Shown in pieces: positions 56,539-64,000 of a stretch of 64,000 bases of DNA. A program made the position numbers and the translations under genes. The stretch's first letter is position 1; the number at the start of each line of letters is the position of its first letter. The DNA comes from AP-15 sp963795485 (GTDB taxonomy: Bacteria; Pseudomonadota; Alphaproteobacteria; ATCC43930; CGMCC-115725): positions 124,001 to 188,000 of the forward strand of contig CAWCIL010000034.1 in NCBI GenBank assembly GCA_963795485.1, in the 5' to 3' direction. The notes under the pieces were generated by a model. It did not search any database, was not told where the DNA came from, and saw nothing but the letters and a program-made list of their open reading frames with translations.

Positions 56539-57744
56539 TCAGGCCGAGAGCGCCCGGCAGGCGCCTTCGATGCGCTCGCAGGCGTCGCGCAACACCTCGG
56601 CCGAGGTCGCGTAGGAGATGCGGAAATGCGGCGACAGCCCGAAGGCTTCGCCATGCACCACCGCAACCCCGGTTTCTTCGAGCAGGTAGCGCACGAAATC
56701 CTCATCATTGGCGATTATGCGCCCCTTGGGGGTGCGCTTGCCGATGACTCCGGCGCAGGACGGATAGACGTAAAACGCCCCTTCCGGCCGCGGGCAGAAC
56801 AGCCCGGGCACCCGGTTCAGCAGGTCGACGACAAGGTCGCGCCGCTCCTGGAATTTCGCATTGTGCACCGGGATGAAGTCCTGCGGCCCGGTCAACGCTT
56901 CGATCGCCGCCGCCTGGCTGATCGAGCACGGGTTGGCGGTCGAGTTCGACTGGATCGCTCCCATCGCCTTGATCAGCGCCTTGGGTCCGCCGCCATAGCC
57001 GAGCCGCCAGCCGGTCATGCAATAGGCTTTCGAGACGCCGTTGACCGTCAAGGTGCGCTCGTAAAGCCGCGGCTCGACCTGGGCAATCGTGCGGTACTCG
57101 AAATCGTCATAGACGAGGTGCTCGTACATGTCGTCGGTCATGACCCAGACCTGCGGGTGGCGCAGCAGGACATCGGCGACGCTGCGCAGCTCGGCCTCGG
57201 TGTAGGCGGCGCCTGTCGGGTTCGACGGCGAGTTCAGGATCAACCATTTGGTCTTGGGCGTGATCGCCGCATCGAGATCCTCGGGCCGCAATTTGAAGCC
57301 GTTGTTCTGCGGGCACGGCACCGGCACCGGGGTGCCGTCGCACAACAGCACCATCTCGGGATAGGACACCCAGAACGGGGCCGGGATCACGACCTCGTCG
57401 CCCGGGTTGATGGTGGCGACCATCGCGTTGTACAGCACCTGCTTGCCGCCGGCGCTGATCGTGATCTGCGAGGTCTCGTAATCGAGATGGTTCTCGCGCT
57501 TGAACTTGCCCGCGACCGCGCGCTTCAGCTCGATCGAGCCGTCGAAGGTGGTGTAGCGGGTCTCGCCGCGTCGCATCGCCGCGATCGCCGCTTCCTGGAT
57601 GTTGGGCGGCGTATCGAAATCGGGTTCGCCCACCGACAGGCTGACGATGTCGCGCCCGGCCGCCTTCAACTCGGTGGCGAGAGCGGTGATTGCCATCGTC
57701 GGCGATGGCTTGACGCGGGCGAGACGGTCGGCGAGGAACGGCAT
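56539..57744 (-). CDS. aspC: pyridoxal-phosphate aminotransferase, aspartate aminotransferase (class Ib)
   Basis: Fold-type I aminotransferase of 401 aa. N-terminal DIVSLSVGEPDFDTPPNIQEA, cofactor-binding SPSNPTGAAYTE, PLP-lysine block NGVSKAYCMTGWRLGYGG, and arginine-containing C-terminus HFRISYATS. Class Ib/aspartate or prephenate aminotransferases of alphaproteobacteria share this layout. GGTAGCAGACC precedes ATG 57744. 157 bases separate its end from the EF-G-like gene start. Confidence 0.88.
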   Translation of the reverse strand: MPFLADRLARVKPSPTMAITALATELKAAGRDIVSLSVGEPDFDTPPNIQEAAIAAMRRGETRYTTFDGSIELKRAVAGKFKRENHLDYETSQITISAGGKQVLYNAMVATINPGDEVVIPAPFWVSYPEMVLLCDGTPVPVPCPQNNGFKLRPEDLDAAITPKTKWLILNSPSNPTGAAYTEAELRSVADVLLRHPQVWVMTDDMYEHLVYDDFEYRTIAQVEPRLYERTLTVNGVSKAYCMTGWRLGYGGGPKALIKAMGAIQSNSTANPCSISQAAAIEALTGPQDFIPVHNAKFQERRDLVVDLLNRVPGLFCPRPEGAFYVYPSCAGVIGKRTPKGRIIANDEDFVRYLLEETGVAVVHGEAFGLSPHFRISYATSAEVLRDACERIEGACRALSA

Positions 57745-57865
57745 GGTCTGCTACCGATGGAGAGAGACGGCGCTAGCTTACTGTCCCGCACAGCGACTGT
57801 GAAGCTCCGTTCGGGCAGTTTACTACGACCCTTGAAGACTACGGCATCGCCGTACATATAAGGCG

Positions 57866-58144
57866 ATGGACTTCGAATGGGACCCGGCCAAGCGATCGAC
57901 CAATCTCGCGAAGCATGGGATCGATTTCCCTGGCGCTTCGAGGGTGTTCGACGATCCCCTCGCCCGGATTGAGGTCGACCCCCGGAGCTACGGCCGGGAA
58001 ATGCGATTTCGGGCGATCGGCTCCGTCAACGGCACGGTCTTATTCGTCTGTTTCACAATGCGCGGCGAGAAATGCCGCATCATCGGCGCCAGGAGGGCAA
58101 ACCGCCGTGAAAGAGAAAGTTACACGTTATCGGCCCGGAATTGA
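57866..58144 (+). CDS. brnT: BrnT-type RNase toxin
   Basis: RelE-like toxin of 92 aa. BrnT hallmarks: FEWDPAKRSTNLAKHGIDFP at the N-terminus, DPRSYGREMRFRAIGSVNG, then IIGARRANRRERESY with the basic C-terminal catalytic region. It cleaves RNA in the ribosome-independent manner described for BrnT. AAGGCG precedes ATG 57866. It overlaps the HTH antitoxin gene by 38 bases, as expected of a toxin-antitoxin pair. Confidence 0.9.
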   Translation: MDFEWDPAKRSTNLAKHGIDFPGASRVFDDPLARIEVDPRSYGREMRFRAIGSVNGTVLFVCFTMRGEKCRIIGARRANRRERESYTLSARN

Positions 58145-58463
58145 TCCTAAGTCCGACCGAACTGACTGGGAGCGGGTCAATCGAATGACCGAGGAGGAGA
58201 TCGAGGCGGCCGCGCTGTCGGACCCGGATGCACAGCCGATGACCGAGGAGGAGCTCGCCCGGATGTTCCGGCCCGGCCTGCTGCGCGAGACACGTGAACG
58301 GCTCGGCTTGAGCCAGGCGGAGTTTGCCGAGCGCTTTCACATCAACCTGCGCACATTACAGGATTGGGAGCAGGCCCGGCGCGTCCCCGACGAGACCGCC
58401 CGCGCCTATCTGCGGGTCATCGAGCGCGCCCCCGATGCCGTCGCCGCGGCGCTCCAGGACTGA
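58107..58463 (+). CDS. HTH (XRE-type) antitoxin paired with BrnT
   Basis: Protein of 118 aa. The N-terminal part (VNRMTEEEIEAAALSDPDA) resembles the toxin-neutralising region of BrnA-like antitoxins, and the C-terminal half is a XRE helix-turn-helix (TRERLGLSQAEFAERFHINL then RTLQDWEQARRVPDE). So the DNA-binding module is HTH rather than the ribbon-helix-helix of classic BrnA. The start is GTG 58107 with AGGAGGG nine bases upstream. It would repress its own operon. Confidence 0.82.
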   Translation: MKEKVTRYRPGIDPKSDRTDWERVNRMTEEEIEAAALSDPDAQPMTEEELARMFRPGLLRETRERLGLSQAEFAERFHINLRTLQDWEQARRVPDETARAYLRVIERAPDAVAAALQD

Positions 58464-58596
58464 CCGGACCCCGCCGGGGCGGGCTGCACCCTCAAGCGGA
58501 TCAGGACGGCGCTGGGCGGCTGGCGTGTCGCTCGCGACCGGTTGATCGCGGTCGGCTCTCCCGATACGATCGGCTACGGGCTACGAGGGCGGAGAC

Positions 58597-58815
58597 ATGG
58601 ATAAGTTCGGCTGCACTAGGTCGTTAGGCGAGGAAATCTATTTCGCGACGTTGATCGCCGAAAACGCACAGCAAGCCAAAGAAATGGCCATCGCCGAAGT
58701 CAACGAGAAATTCCACAAAAGTGGCGGCCGCGTCCGAGAATGGAGCCTCAGGGTTCTCGAATCGGACGTCGATGGCCCCGCCCGCATCATCGATTGCGGC
58801 TACCGCGAAGCGTGA
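58597..58815 (+). CDS. small hypothetical protein, 72 aa
   Basis: Soluble protein with no recognised family. The ATG at 58597 follows GGGCGGAGAC, a good ribosome binding site. Residues 20-45 (AENAQQAKEMAIAEVNEKFH) are helical. It contains two Cys (GCTRS and IDCGY) near the ends. Possibly a member of an uncharacterised alphaproteobacterial family. Confidence 0.5.
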   Translation: MDKFGCTRSLGEEIYFATLIAENAQQAKEMAIAEVNEKFHKSGGRVREWSLRVLESDVDGPARIIDCGYREA

Positions 58816-59288
58816 ACCCCGCAACGATTAACACGAGATTGAGCGTTGTCAGAGGGCGAGTTTACCCGATCCGAAGCGCTCGATAGGCTTGCGGTAAAAA
58901 CAACCATACAATTGTCACAGTCGTATCATACAAACAGGGGCGTCGTCGTGCACCAGCCGGTGCAAGGGTTCTTGTTTCGGGGGATTGGCGGTTCCTGATC
59001 TCGACCTGATCAAAGAGGCAGAACAGGGGAAGCTGTTTGCTCAGGGTAGGGGCGGCAATCCCAACGACAGCTCGACCATCTACAGTGTCGTGACCGCCAA
59101 CCTGTTTCTGCTGTTCTGCCGCTGGTGGCCCGACCCTTCGAGACGGCGAGGGGCGGCGCGGCTCCCAAAGCTCCCCTGCTTGTATTTTCTCTGTATTTTC
59201 ATGAGGTGTGGGAGGAGCCAATTCCGGATCGCTGTCGCGGCTTGTTGTGTCGAGCTCGGACATTCGGATCCCGCGAGTGGAGGTGCGT
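58816..59288. other. 473-base intergenic region with a possible DUF5681 remnant
   Basis: From 58986 the plus strand reads VPDLDLIKEAEQG...AQGRGGNPND, resembling the start of DUF5681-type proteins (DLDLIKQ...GQSGNP), then loses similarity and is not continued. An AT-richer stretch precedes it (about 58890-58945). Otherwise I see no gene until the GGAGG before 59289. Confidence 0.4.
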
Positions 59289-60344
59289 GTGAAATTCGGC
59301 AATTTTCTGTTTCCCGACAGCCGCGATCCGGAGCGCGACGGCGTCGTCATCGACGAGACCTTGCGCGAGGCCTGGCTCTCCGACGAGCTCGGCCTAGACG
59401 TGATCTGGCTCGCCGAGCATCATTTCGACGGCATCTGCGCCTATGCCGACCCGATCGCCTTTGCCGGGGCGCTGGCGACCTTGACCCGGCACGCCAAAAT
59501 CGGCTTCGCGGTGCTGCAGATGGCGCTGCACCACCCGATCCGCCTCGCCGAGCAACTGGCGGTGCTCGACCACATCACCAAGGGCCGGCTGATCGTCGGC
59601 CTCGGCCGCGGCTCCTCCTACAACATCTACGACTACCAGGGCTTCGGCATCGATCATCACGAAGCCCAGGCGCGGCTCGACGAGGCCGAGGAACTCCTGG
59701 TCCGGGCGTGGACCAGCGGCAGCTTTCGGCATCACGGCCGGTTCTGGGACCTCGACGTGCCGATGCTGCGCCCACGGCCCTATACCAAGCCGCATCCGCC
59801 GATGGTCCGCGCCGCCTCTGGCGAGGCTTCGATGCTGGAACTGGCGCGCCAGGGCCGGCCGTTCCTGATGAACGTGCAGCCGATCGCCGTGACCCGGCGG
59901 CGCTTCGGGCTCTACCGCGAGGCGATGAGCCAAGCCGGCTTCGACGACGAAACGATCGCCCGCAACCTCAACCGGTGCTGGGTGTGGCGGAATGTCTTCG
60001 TCGCCGAGACCGACGCCGAGGCGGCGCGGGTCAGCGTCCCAGCGTTTCAGGCGATGGTCGAAGCGCGCGCGGAATTGCGTAACCGCATCTACCGCGACAC
60101 TGGCATGCGGATCGAGGTGCCGGAAGGCGACCTGCCGTCGGCCCGCGCCGGCGCCGAGCACGGCTTTATCCACGGCTCGCCGGCGACGGTGGCGGCGGCG
60201 ATCGCCGAAATCGACGGGCTCGGGGTCGGCGGTGTAATTGCGACCTTCCGCCTCGGGCCGATGACGCACGAGGCGGCCACCGCCAGCCTGCGGCTATTTA
60301 TGCGTGAGGTCGCACCCCGGTTTCGTCGCCACGGCGCCGGATGA
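59289..60344 (+). CDS. LLM-class flavin-dependent oxidoreductase
   Basis: Third luciferase-like monooxygenase in the window, 351 aa, but from a different subgroup than the tandem pair (25178-27356): IWLAEHHFDGICAYADP, LTRHAKIGFAVLQMALHHPI, GRLIVGLGRGSSYNIYDY. GTG 59289 has GGAGG upstream; the frame is open earlier but has no sensible start. It is followed by SDR and FAH genes at 110 and 22 bases, so it may be part of a catabolic unit. Needs reduced FMN from elsewhere. Confidence 0.83.
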   Translation: MKFGNFLFPDSRDPERDGVVIDETLREAWLSDELGLDVIWLAEHHFDGICAYADPIAFAGALATLTRHAKIGFAVLQMALHHPIRLAEQLAVLDHITKGRLIVGLGRGSSYNIYDYQGFGIDHHEAQARLDEAEELLVRAWTSGSFRHHGRFWDLDVPMLRPRPYTKPHPPMVRAASGEASMLELARQGRPFLMNVQPIAVTRRRFGLYREAMSQAGFDDETIARNLNRCWVWRNVFVAETDAEAARVSVPAFQAMVEARAELRNRIYRDTGMRIEVPEGDLPSARAGAEHGFIHGSPATVAAAIAEIDGLGVGGVIATFRLGPMTHEAATASLRLFMREVAPRFRRHGAG

Positions 60345-60454
60345 GGATGGGGGCACCTTTCGGCCACTCGAACGTGCCGACCTGCGAGCGGATTTACAGC
60401 CGCACCTTGGGCGTGGCAATTTCCCCGCCGGACAGGTGAAGGCGGGCGGCGGCG

Positions 60455-61210
60455 ATGGCGGGACGGCTCGCGGGCAAGCGCGCGTTGGTGACGGCGGCGG
60501 CGCAGGGGATCGGCCGGGCGACGGCATTGGCCTTTGCCGCGGAGGGGGCGAGCGTGTTGGCGACCGACATCGCCGAGGACAAGCTCTCCCCGTTGGCCGA
60601 CGCGCTGATCGCCGCCCGCCGGCTCGACGTGACCGAGGACGACGCGATCGCGGCCTTGGCCGCCGAGCTGGGGCCGCTCGACGTGCTCTTCAACTGCGCC
60701 GGCTTTGTCCATCACGGCACGGTCCTCGACGCCGAGCCGATCGACTGGGATGCGTCCTTCGTCCTCAACGTGCGTTCGATGTTCATGATGATCCGCGCCT
60801 TTCTGCCGAAAATGCTGGAGCGCGGCGGCGGCGCCTCGATCATCAACATGGCCTCGACGGTGTCCTCGGTCAAAGGCGTGCCGAACCGCTGCGTCTACGG
60901 CGCCACCAAGGCCGCGGTGATCGGGCTGACCAAGTCGGTCGCCGCCGATTTCATCACCGCCGGCATCCGCTGCAACGCGATCTGCCCGGGCACGATCGAA
61001 ACGCCCTCGCTCGGCGACCGCATTGCCGCGCAGGGGGTTAGGGTCGTCGGCGGCACCGAGGCCGCGCGCCGCGCCTTTGTCGAGCGCCAGCCCTTGGGCC
61101 GGCTCGGCACGCCCGAGGAGGTCGCCGCCCTCGCGGTCTATCTCGCCTCGGACGAATCCTCGTTCACCACCGGCGCGATCCACGTGATCGACGGCGGTTT
61201 TACGCTCTGA
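60455..61210 (+). CDS. SDR oxidoreductase, 2-keto-3-deoxy-L-fuconate dehydrogenase-like
   Basis: Short-chain dehydrogenase of 251 aa. Cofactor loop TAAAQGIGRATALAF, NCAG in LFNCAGFVHHG, catalytic MASTVSSVKG and Y-x3-K in YGATKAAVIG, C-terminal HVIDGGFTL. The DVLFNCAGFVHHGT block and the INMASTVSSVKGVPNRC block are typical of enzymes that oxidise 2-keto-3-deoxy-L-fuconate and of BDH2-like dehydrogenases. The FAH-family gene follows 22 bases later, a classic pair of the non-phosphorylated L-fucose/sugar-acid route. Confidence 0.85.
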   Translation: MAGRLAGKRALVTAAAQGIGRATALAFAAEGASVLATDIAEDKLSPLADALIAARRLDVTEDDAIAALAAELGPLDVLFNCAGFVHHGTVLDAEPIDWDASFVLNVRSMFMMIRAFLPKMLERGGGASIINMASTVSSVKGVPNRCVYGATKAAVIGLTKSVAADFITAGIRCNAICPGTIETPSLGDRIAAQGVRVVGGTEAARRAFVERQPLGRLGTPEEVAALAVYLASDESSFTTGAIHVIDGGFTL

Positions 61211-61232
61211 GCCGCAACAGGAGGCATACCCG

Positions 61233-62081
61233 ATGAAGCTTTGTCGCTACGGGCCCGCGGGCCGCGAGAAACCGGGTCTCGTCGATCGCGACGGCAAGAT
61301 CCGCGACCTTTCCGGCGTAGTCGGCGACATCGACGGCGCCGCACTCGCGCCGGCCTCGCTCGACCGGCTGCGCCGTACCGATCCGGCGAGCCTGCCGCTG
61401 GTTTCGGGAACGCCGCGGCTCGGCCCCTGCGTCGGGCGGGTCCCGAAATTCATCGCCATCGGCCTCAATTATCGCCAGCACGCGGCCGAGACCGGCGCGG
61501 CGATCCCCAAAGAGCCGATCATCTTCATGAAGGCCACCTCGTGCATCGTCGGCCCCAACGACGACGTAGTCATCCCGAAAGCCTCGCAAAAGACCGACTG
61601 GGAGGTCGAGCTCGGCATCGTCATCGGCACCCTCGCCCGCTATGTCGTCGCGAATGACGCGCGCCGCCATGTCGCCGGCTATTGCGTCGTCAACGACGTC
61701 TCCGAGCGCGAATTTCAGATCGAGCGCGGCGGGCAGTGGACCAAGGGCAAGAGCGCCGACACCTTTGGCCCGATCGGACCGTGGGTGGTCACCGCCGACG
61801 AGGTTCCCGATCCCGGCAATTTGGCGCTGTGGACCGAGGTCAACGGCAAGCGGGTGCAGAACAGCAACACCGCCGACCTGATCTTCGGCATCGACGAGAT
61901 CGTCAGCTATGTCAGCCATTTCCTGACGCTGGAGCCGGGCGACGTGATCGCCACCGGCACGCCCTCCGGGGTCGGGCTCGGCATGAAGCCGCCGCAGTTC
62001 CTGAAGCCCGGCGACCGGATGCGGCTCTCGGTCGAGGGGTTGGGCGAGCAGAACCAGCGCCTGGCGGCCTTCGCCGGATAA
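61233..62081 (+). CDS. fumarylacetoacetate hydrolase-family protein
   Basis: FAH-fold C-C hydrolase of 282 aa. Core motifs: FIAIGLNYRQHAAE, IIFMKATSCIVGPND, KTDWEVELGIVIG (metal-binding Glu pair) and VISYATGTPSG-like ATGTPSGVGLGM. With the preceding SDR it fits 2,4-didehydro-3-deoxy-L-fuconate (or rhamnonate) hydrolase, splitting it to pyruvate and lactate. CAGGAGGCATACCCG precedes ATG 61233. It may act on other acylpyruvates. Confidence 0.87.
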   Translation: MKLCRYGPAGREKPGLVDRDGKIRDLSGVVGDIDGAALAPASLDRLRRTDPASLPLVSGTPRLGPCVGRVPKFIAIGLNYRQHAAETGAAIPKEPIIFMKATSCIVGPNDDVVIPKASQKTDWEVELGIVIGTLARYVVANDARRHVAGYCVVNDVSEREFQIERGGQWTKGKSADTFGPIGPWVVTADEVPDPGNLALWTEVNGKRVQNSNTADLIFGIDEIVSYVSHFLTLEPGDVIATGTPSGVGLGMKPPQFLKPGDRMRLSVEGLGEQNQRLAAFAG

Positions 62082-62218
62082 GCGGCGATCACAGAGGCGC
62101 AGTCCCGCCTAAATGGGGCGGCAATAGGGCAATCTGATGGCTGGCGCGAGGCGGCGCGGTTGCGATATGATCCGGCGTCCCGCGCGCTTGCCGCTTTCTT
62201 CTGCCGTTCAGAGGACCC

Positions 62219-62749
62219 ATGTTCGAACGCCGCCCCGGCTTTTTCCGCGAAGATACCCTCCCTGGGCGTCGCGTTGAAGCCAAAGTCAAATGGTTCAGCG
62301 CCGGCAAGGGTTTCGGCTTCGTCACCCTGTCGGATGGGTCGCAAGACGCCTTTCTGCCGATGGCTGTCTTGCGCCGCGCCGGGTACGAGGACGTGCCGGA
62401 AGGCGCCTCGATCACCTGCGAGATCGGCGCCGGGGCCAAGGGCCCGCTGGTCACCACTGTGCTCAATGTCGACCGCATCACGGCGACAGGGCCGTCCGGC
62501 GGCGGGGTTGGAGGTTTTGACCGCCGTGTCCCGCGCCCCTGCGGGACCTTGGAGGGAGCGGTCAAATGGTTCGAGACCGGAAAGGGTTACGGGTTCGTTT
62601 CTCCCGATGGCGGCGGCAAGGACGTGTTCGTCCACGTCACCGCGCTGCGCCGCAGCGGAGTGGCGGCACTCGACCCGGGCCAGCGGGTCAGGGTCGAGGT
62701 CGTCGATGGTAAGAAGGGCCTGGAGGCCGAGCGCGTCACCCTTCTCTGA
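62219..62749 (+). CDS. double cold-shock-domain protein
   Basis: RNA/DNA-binding protein of 176 aa with two CSDs, an arrangement common in alphaproteobacteria. CSD1 (about residues 19-88): VKWFSAGKGFGFVTLSDG with RNP1 intact, but the RNP2 place reads DAFLPMAVL rather than D-V-F-V-H. CSD2 (about 108-176): VKWFETGKGYGFVSPDGGG and DVFVHVTALRR, both RNPs canonical. A Gly-rich linker (GPSGGGVGGFD) separates them. It acts as an RNA chaperone. Confidence 0.92.
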   Translation: MFERRPGFFREDTLPGRRVEAKVKWFSAGKGFGFVTLSDGSQDAFLPMAVLRRAGYEDVPEGASITCEIGAGAKGPLVTTVLNVDRITATGPSGGGVGGFDRRVPRPCGTLEGAVKWFETGKGYGFVSPDGGGKDVFVHVTALRRSGVAALDPGQRVRVEVVDGKKGLEAERVTLL

Positions 62750-62992
62750 AGTGTCGTCGTAATCGCCAAGCGCGAGGGCTGGCGGCGCGTGGCCCTCTCG
62801 CAGGCCGCTGGCGCTGCGACGACCGGCTCTGAGCGCAGCGCGGCTCGTCAAATGACAGCTTTGTTAACGTCGAGGATGACGCGGAATGCGCGGCATGATA
62901 GGCGTGTTCTAATGGATGCGCCCGGAACACCGGCTCCGGAAGCGTCTTGGGTTGTGCGACGCCGGTCCTGTCGGCATGACGAGAGCGAGACG

Positions 62993-63631
62993 ATGGACTT
63001 GCACGATACGATCCGGACCTACCGCTTGTTTTCGGGCTCTTACGACATCGTCTTCGGCCCGGTGTTTCATCCCGGCCGCAAGGAGGCGGTGCGCATCGCC
63101 AACGATCGGCCAGGCCAGCGCATTCTCGAGGTCGGGGTCGGCACCGGCCTGTCCCTGCCGCATTTCCGCACCAATTCGCGGGTGACCGGCATCGACGTTT
63201 CCGCCGAGATGCTGGAAAAGGCCAAGCGGCGCACCCAGCGGCTGGGGCTGGCGCATGTCGAGGGCCTGCATCTGATGGACGCCGAGAACCTGGAATTCGC
63301 CGACAACTCGTTCGACGCGGTGTTGGCGCTCTACGTCGCCTCGGTGGTGCCCAACCCGGCCCGCTTCGCCGCGGAAATGCGCCGGGTGTGCATCCCGGGC
63401 GGAGCCATTGTCGTGGTCAACCACTTCACCAGCGAGAACCCGGCAGCGCGGTTCATGGAACGGCGCCTCGCGCATCTCGCCCGCCATATCGGCTTTCACT
63501 CCGATTTCCCGTTCGAGACCTTCCAGCGCGACAGCCGCCTGTCGATCCGCGAGGTGCGGCCGAGCAATCTGTTCGGTTACTGGAAGCTCCTACGCTGCGT
63601 CAACGAGAAGCCGGCTTCGGCCCCCGGTTGA
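62993..63631 (+). CDS. pmtA: class I SAM methyltransferase, phosphatidylethanolamine N-methyltransferase (PmtA)-like
   Basis: Methyltransferase of 212 aa. Motif I ILEVGVGTGLSLPHF, acidic residue in VTGIDVSAEML, motif for membrane phospholipid methyltransferases in RTYRLFSGSYDIVFGPVF. PmtA methylates phosphatidylethanolamine stepwise to phosphatidylcholine, typical of alphaproteobacteria. ATG 62993 is the start that gives the normal PmtA N-terminus (DLHDTIRTYR); it lacks a strong Shine-Dalgarno. It is 243 bases after the cold-shock gene. Confidence 0.83.
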   Translation: MDLHDTIRTYRLFSGSYDIVFGPVFHPGRKEAVRIANDRPGQRILEVGVGTGLSLPHFRTNSRVTGIDVSAEMLEKAKRRTQRLGLAHVEGLHLMDAENLEFADNSFDAVLALYVASVVPNPARFAAEMRRVCIPGGAIVVVNHFTSENPAARFMERRLAHLARHIGFHSDFPFETFQRDSRLSIREVRPSNLFGYWKLLRCVNEKPASAPG

Positions 63632-63846
63632 CGCGGCGGGTCGGTCGGCCGCGCGCCCCCGGCCTCCTTCTGGGGGCTGAGCAGTTAATCTTATTGGCGG
63701 CCATGCGCGCTGCCAGCCACCCAGACGCTGCGGCTGCGCAAGGCGCCCTGCCCGCCGGGCTGCTTTCCCCCAATGGCAGTGCGGCTGTTCCGCGTAGGAT
63801 ATGAGTTCAGCTCCAGATGGGCGACATTGCAGACGAGGATAGAAGG

Positions 63847-64000
63847 ATGAAGCCTTCCACCATTGGCGCAGCGCTGGCGTGCTCGCTCGCCTTGCTCATA
63901 GTATATGTCCAGCATTCGCATGCCGCAGCACCGGCAACCCCGGCGCCGACGTGGACAATTAATGAACAGAAAACGATCTCGACGGTAAAATTGCCCAGCA
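63847..64000 (+). CDS. exported protein, truncated by the window end
   Basis: Only the first 51 codons lie in the window. The N-terminus is a signal peptide (MKPSTIGAALACSLALLIVY, then QHSHAAAPA). The mature part begins PATPAPTWTINEQKTISTV. AGAAGG precedes ATG 63847. The rest of the gene is to the right of the window and the family cannot be recognised. Confidence 0.6.
   Translation, partial: MKPSTIGAALACSLALLIVYVQHSHAAAPATPAPTWTINEQKTISTVKLPS

Noticed and set aside
58862..59350. 162-codon minus-strand frame in the gap after the 72-aa gene
   Set aside because: No start context or family; overlaps the real upstream region of the luciferase-like gene.

Overview
The window is high-GC DNA from a bacterial chromosome, most likely an alphaproteobacterium. 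Pointers are a double cold-shock-domain protein, a PmtA-like phospholipid methyltransferase, a NepR-like small protein, an MHS-type transporter with an inserted loop and frequent GTG/TTG starts. I cannot place it below class. Coding density is high on both strands. I see no prophage, no intact insertion sequence and no CRISPR array.

Layout. 1-7.2 kb is a catabolic block: a Rieske oxygenase, two MetE-core methyltransferase paralogues flanking an OxlT-like MFS carrier, and a GMC oxidoreductase. 7.3-16.8 kb holds a glycosyltransferase, the helicase Lhr, an MmgE/PrpD protein, cbiD and an MFS carrier; the last two each carry a one-base frameshift. 16.8-17.4 kb holds the most striking gene: a DsbA/FrnE-family oxidoreductase whose first active-site Cys codon is an in-frame TGA (U-P-W-C), followed at the right distance by a SECIS-like hairpin. 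It is a candidate selenoprotein. 17.6-25.2 kb has an NTF2-like protein, an MHS carrier, a NepR-like small protein, an NMT1-type ABC transporter operon, a four-repeat membrane protein and a hydrolase. 25.2-32.3 kb has tandem luciferase-like monooxygenases, era, a polysaccharide deacetylase, tRNA-Pro(GGG), an RraA-like protein, a VOC protein and the folate pair folB-folP. 32.4-39.8 kb has a hydrolase, a D-aminoacylase-type amidohydrolase, a MetX-like protein, an SDR, a VapB antitoxin with a wrecked VapC, and a crotonase. 40.1-50.5 kb has a secreted thaumatin-like protein, a sulfatase, a structured RNA with a terminator, an MFS carrier, dodecin, arsC, an epimerase, a DUF4160/DUF2442 pair, a fused CoA-transferase and a MoxR ATPase. 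50.5-64 kb has a SET-domain protein, tatA, a serine hydrolase, gph, msrP, an EF-G-like GTPase, an aminotransferase, BrnT with an HTH antitoxin, a third luciferase-like enzyme, an SDR-FAH pair, a cold-shock protein, pmtA and a truncated exported protein.

Six genes (cbiD, an MFS carrier, folP, an alpha/beta hydrolase, the D-aminoacylase, the CoA-transferase) are each broken by exactly one extra base, always lengthening a short mononucleotide run, with both halves otherwise conserved. Because folP is normally essential, I read most of these as sequencing or assembly errors rather than decay. The TGA in the DsbA gene is of a different kind: it is an in-frame substitution at the one codon where selenocysteine is expected. 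Many of the enzymes suggest a metabolically versatile environmental organism that degrades aromatic, sugar-acid and organosulfur compounds, but no complete pathway is contained here.
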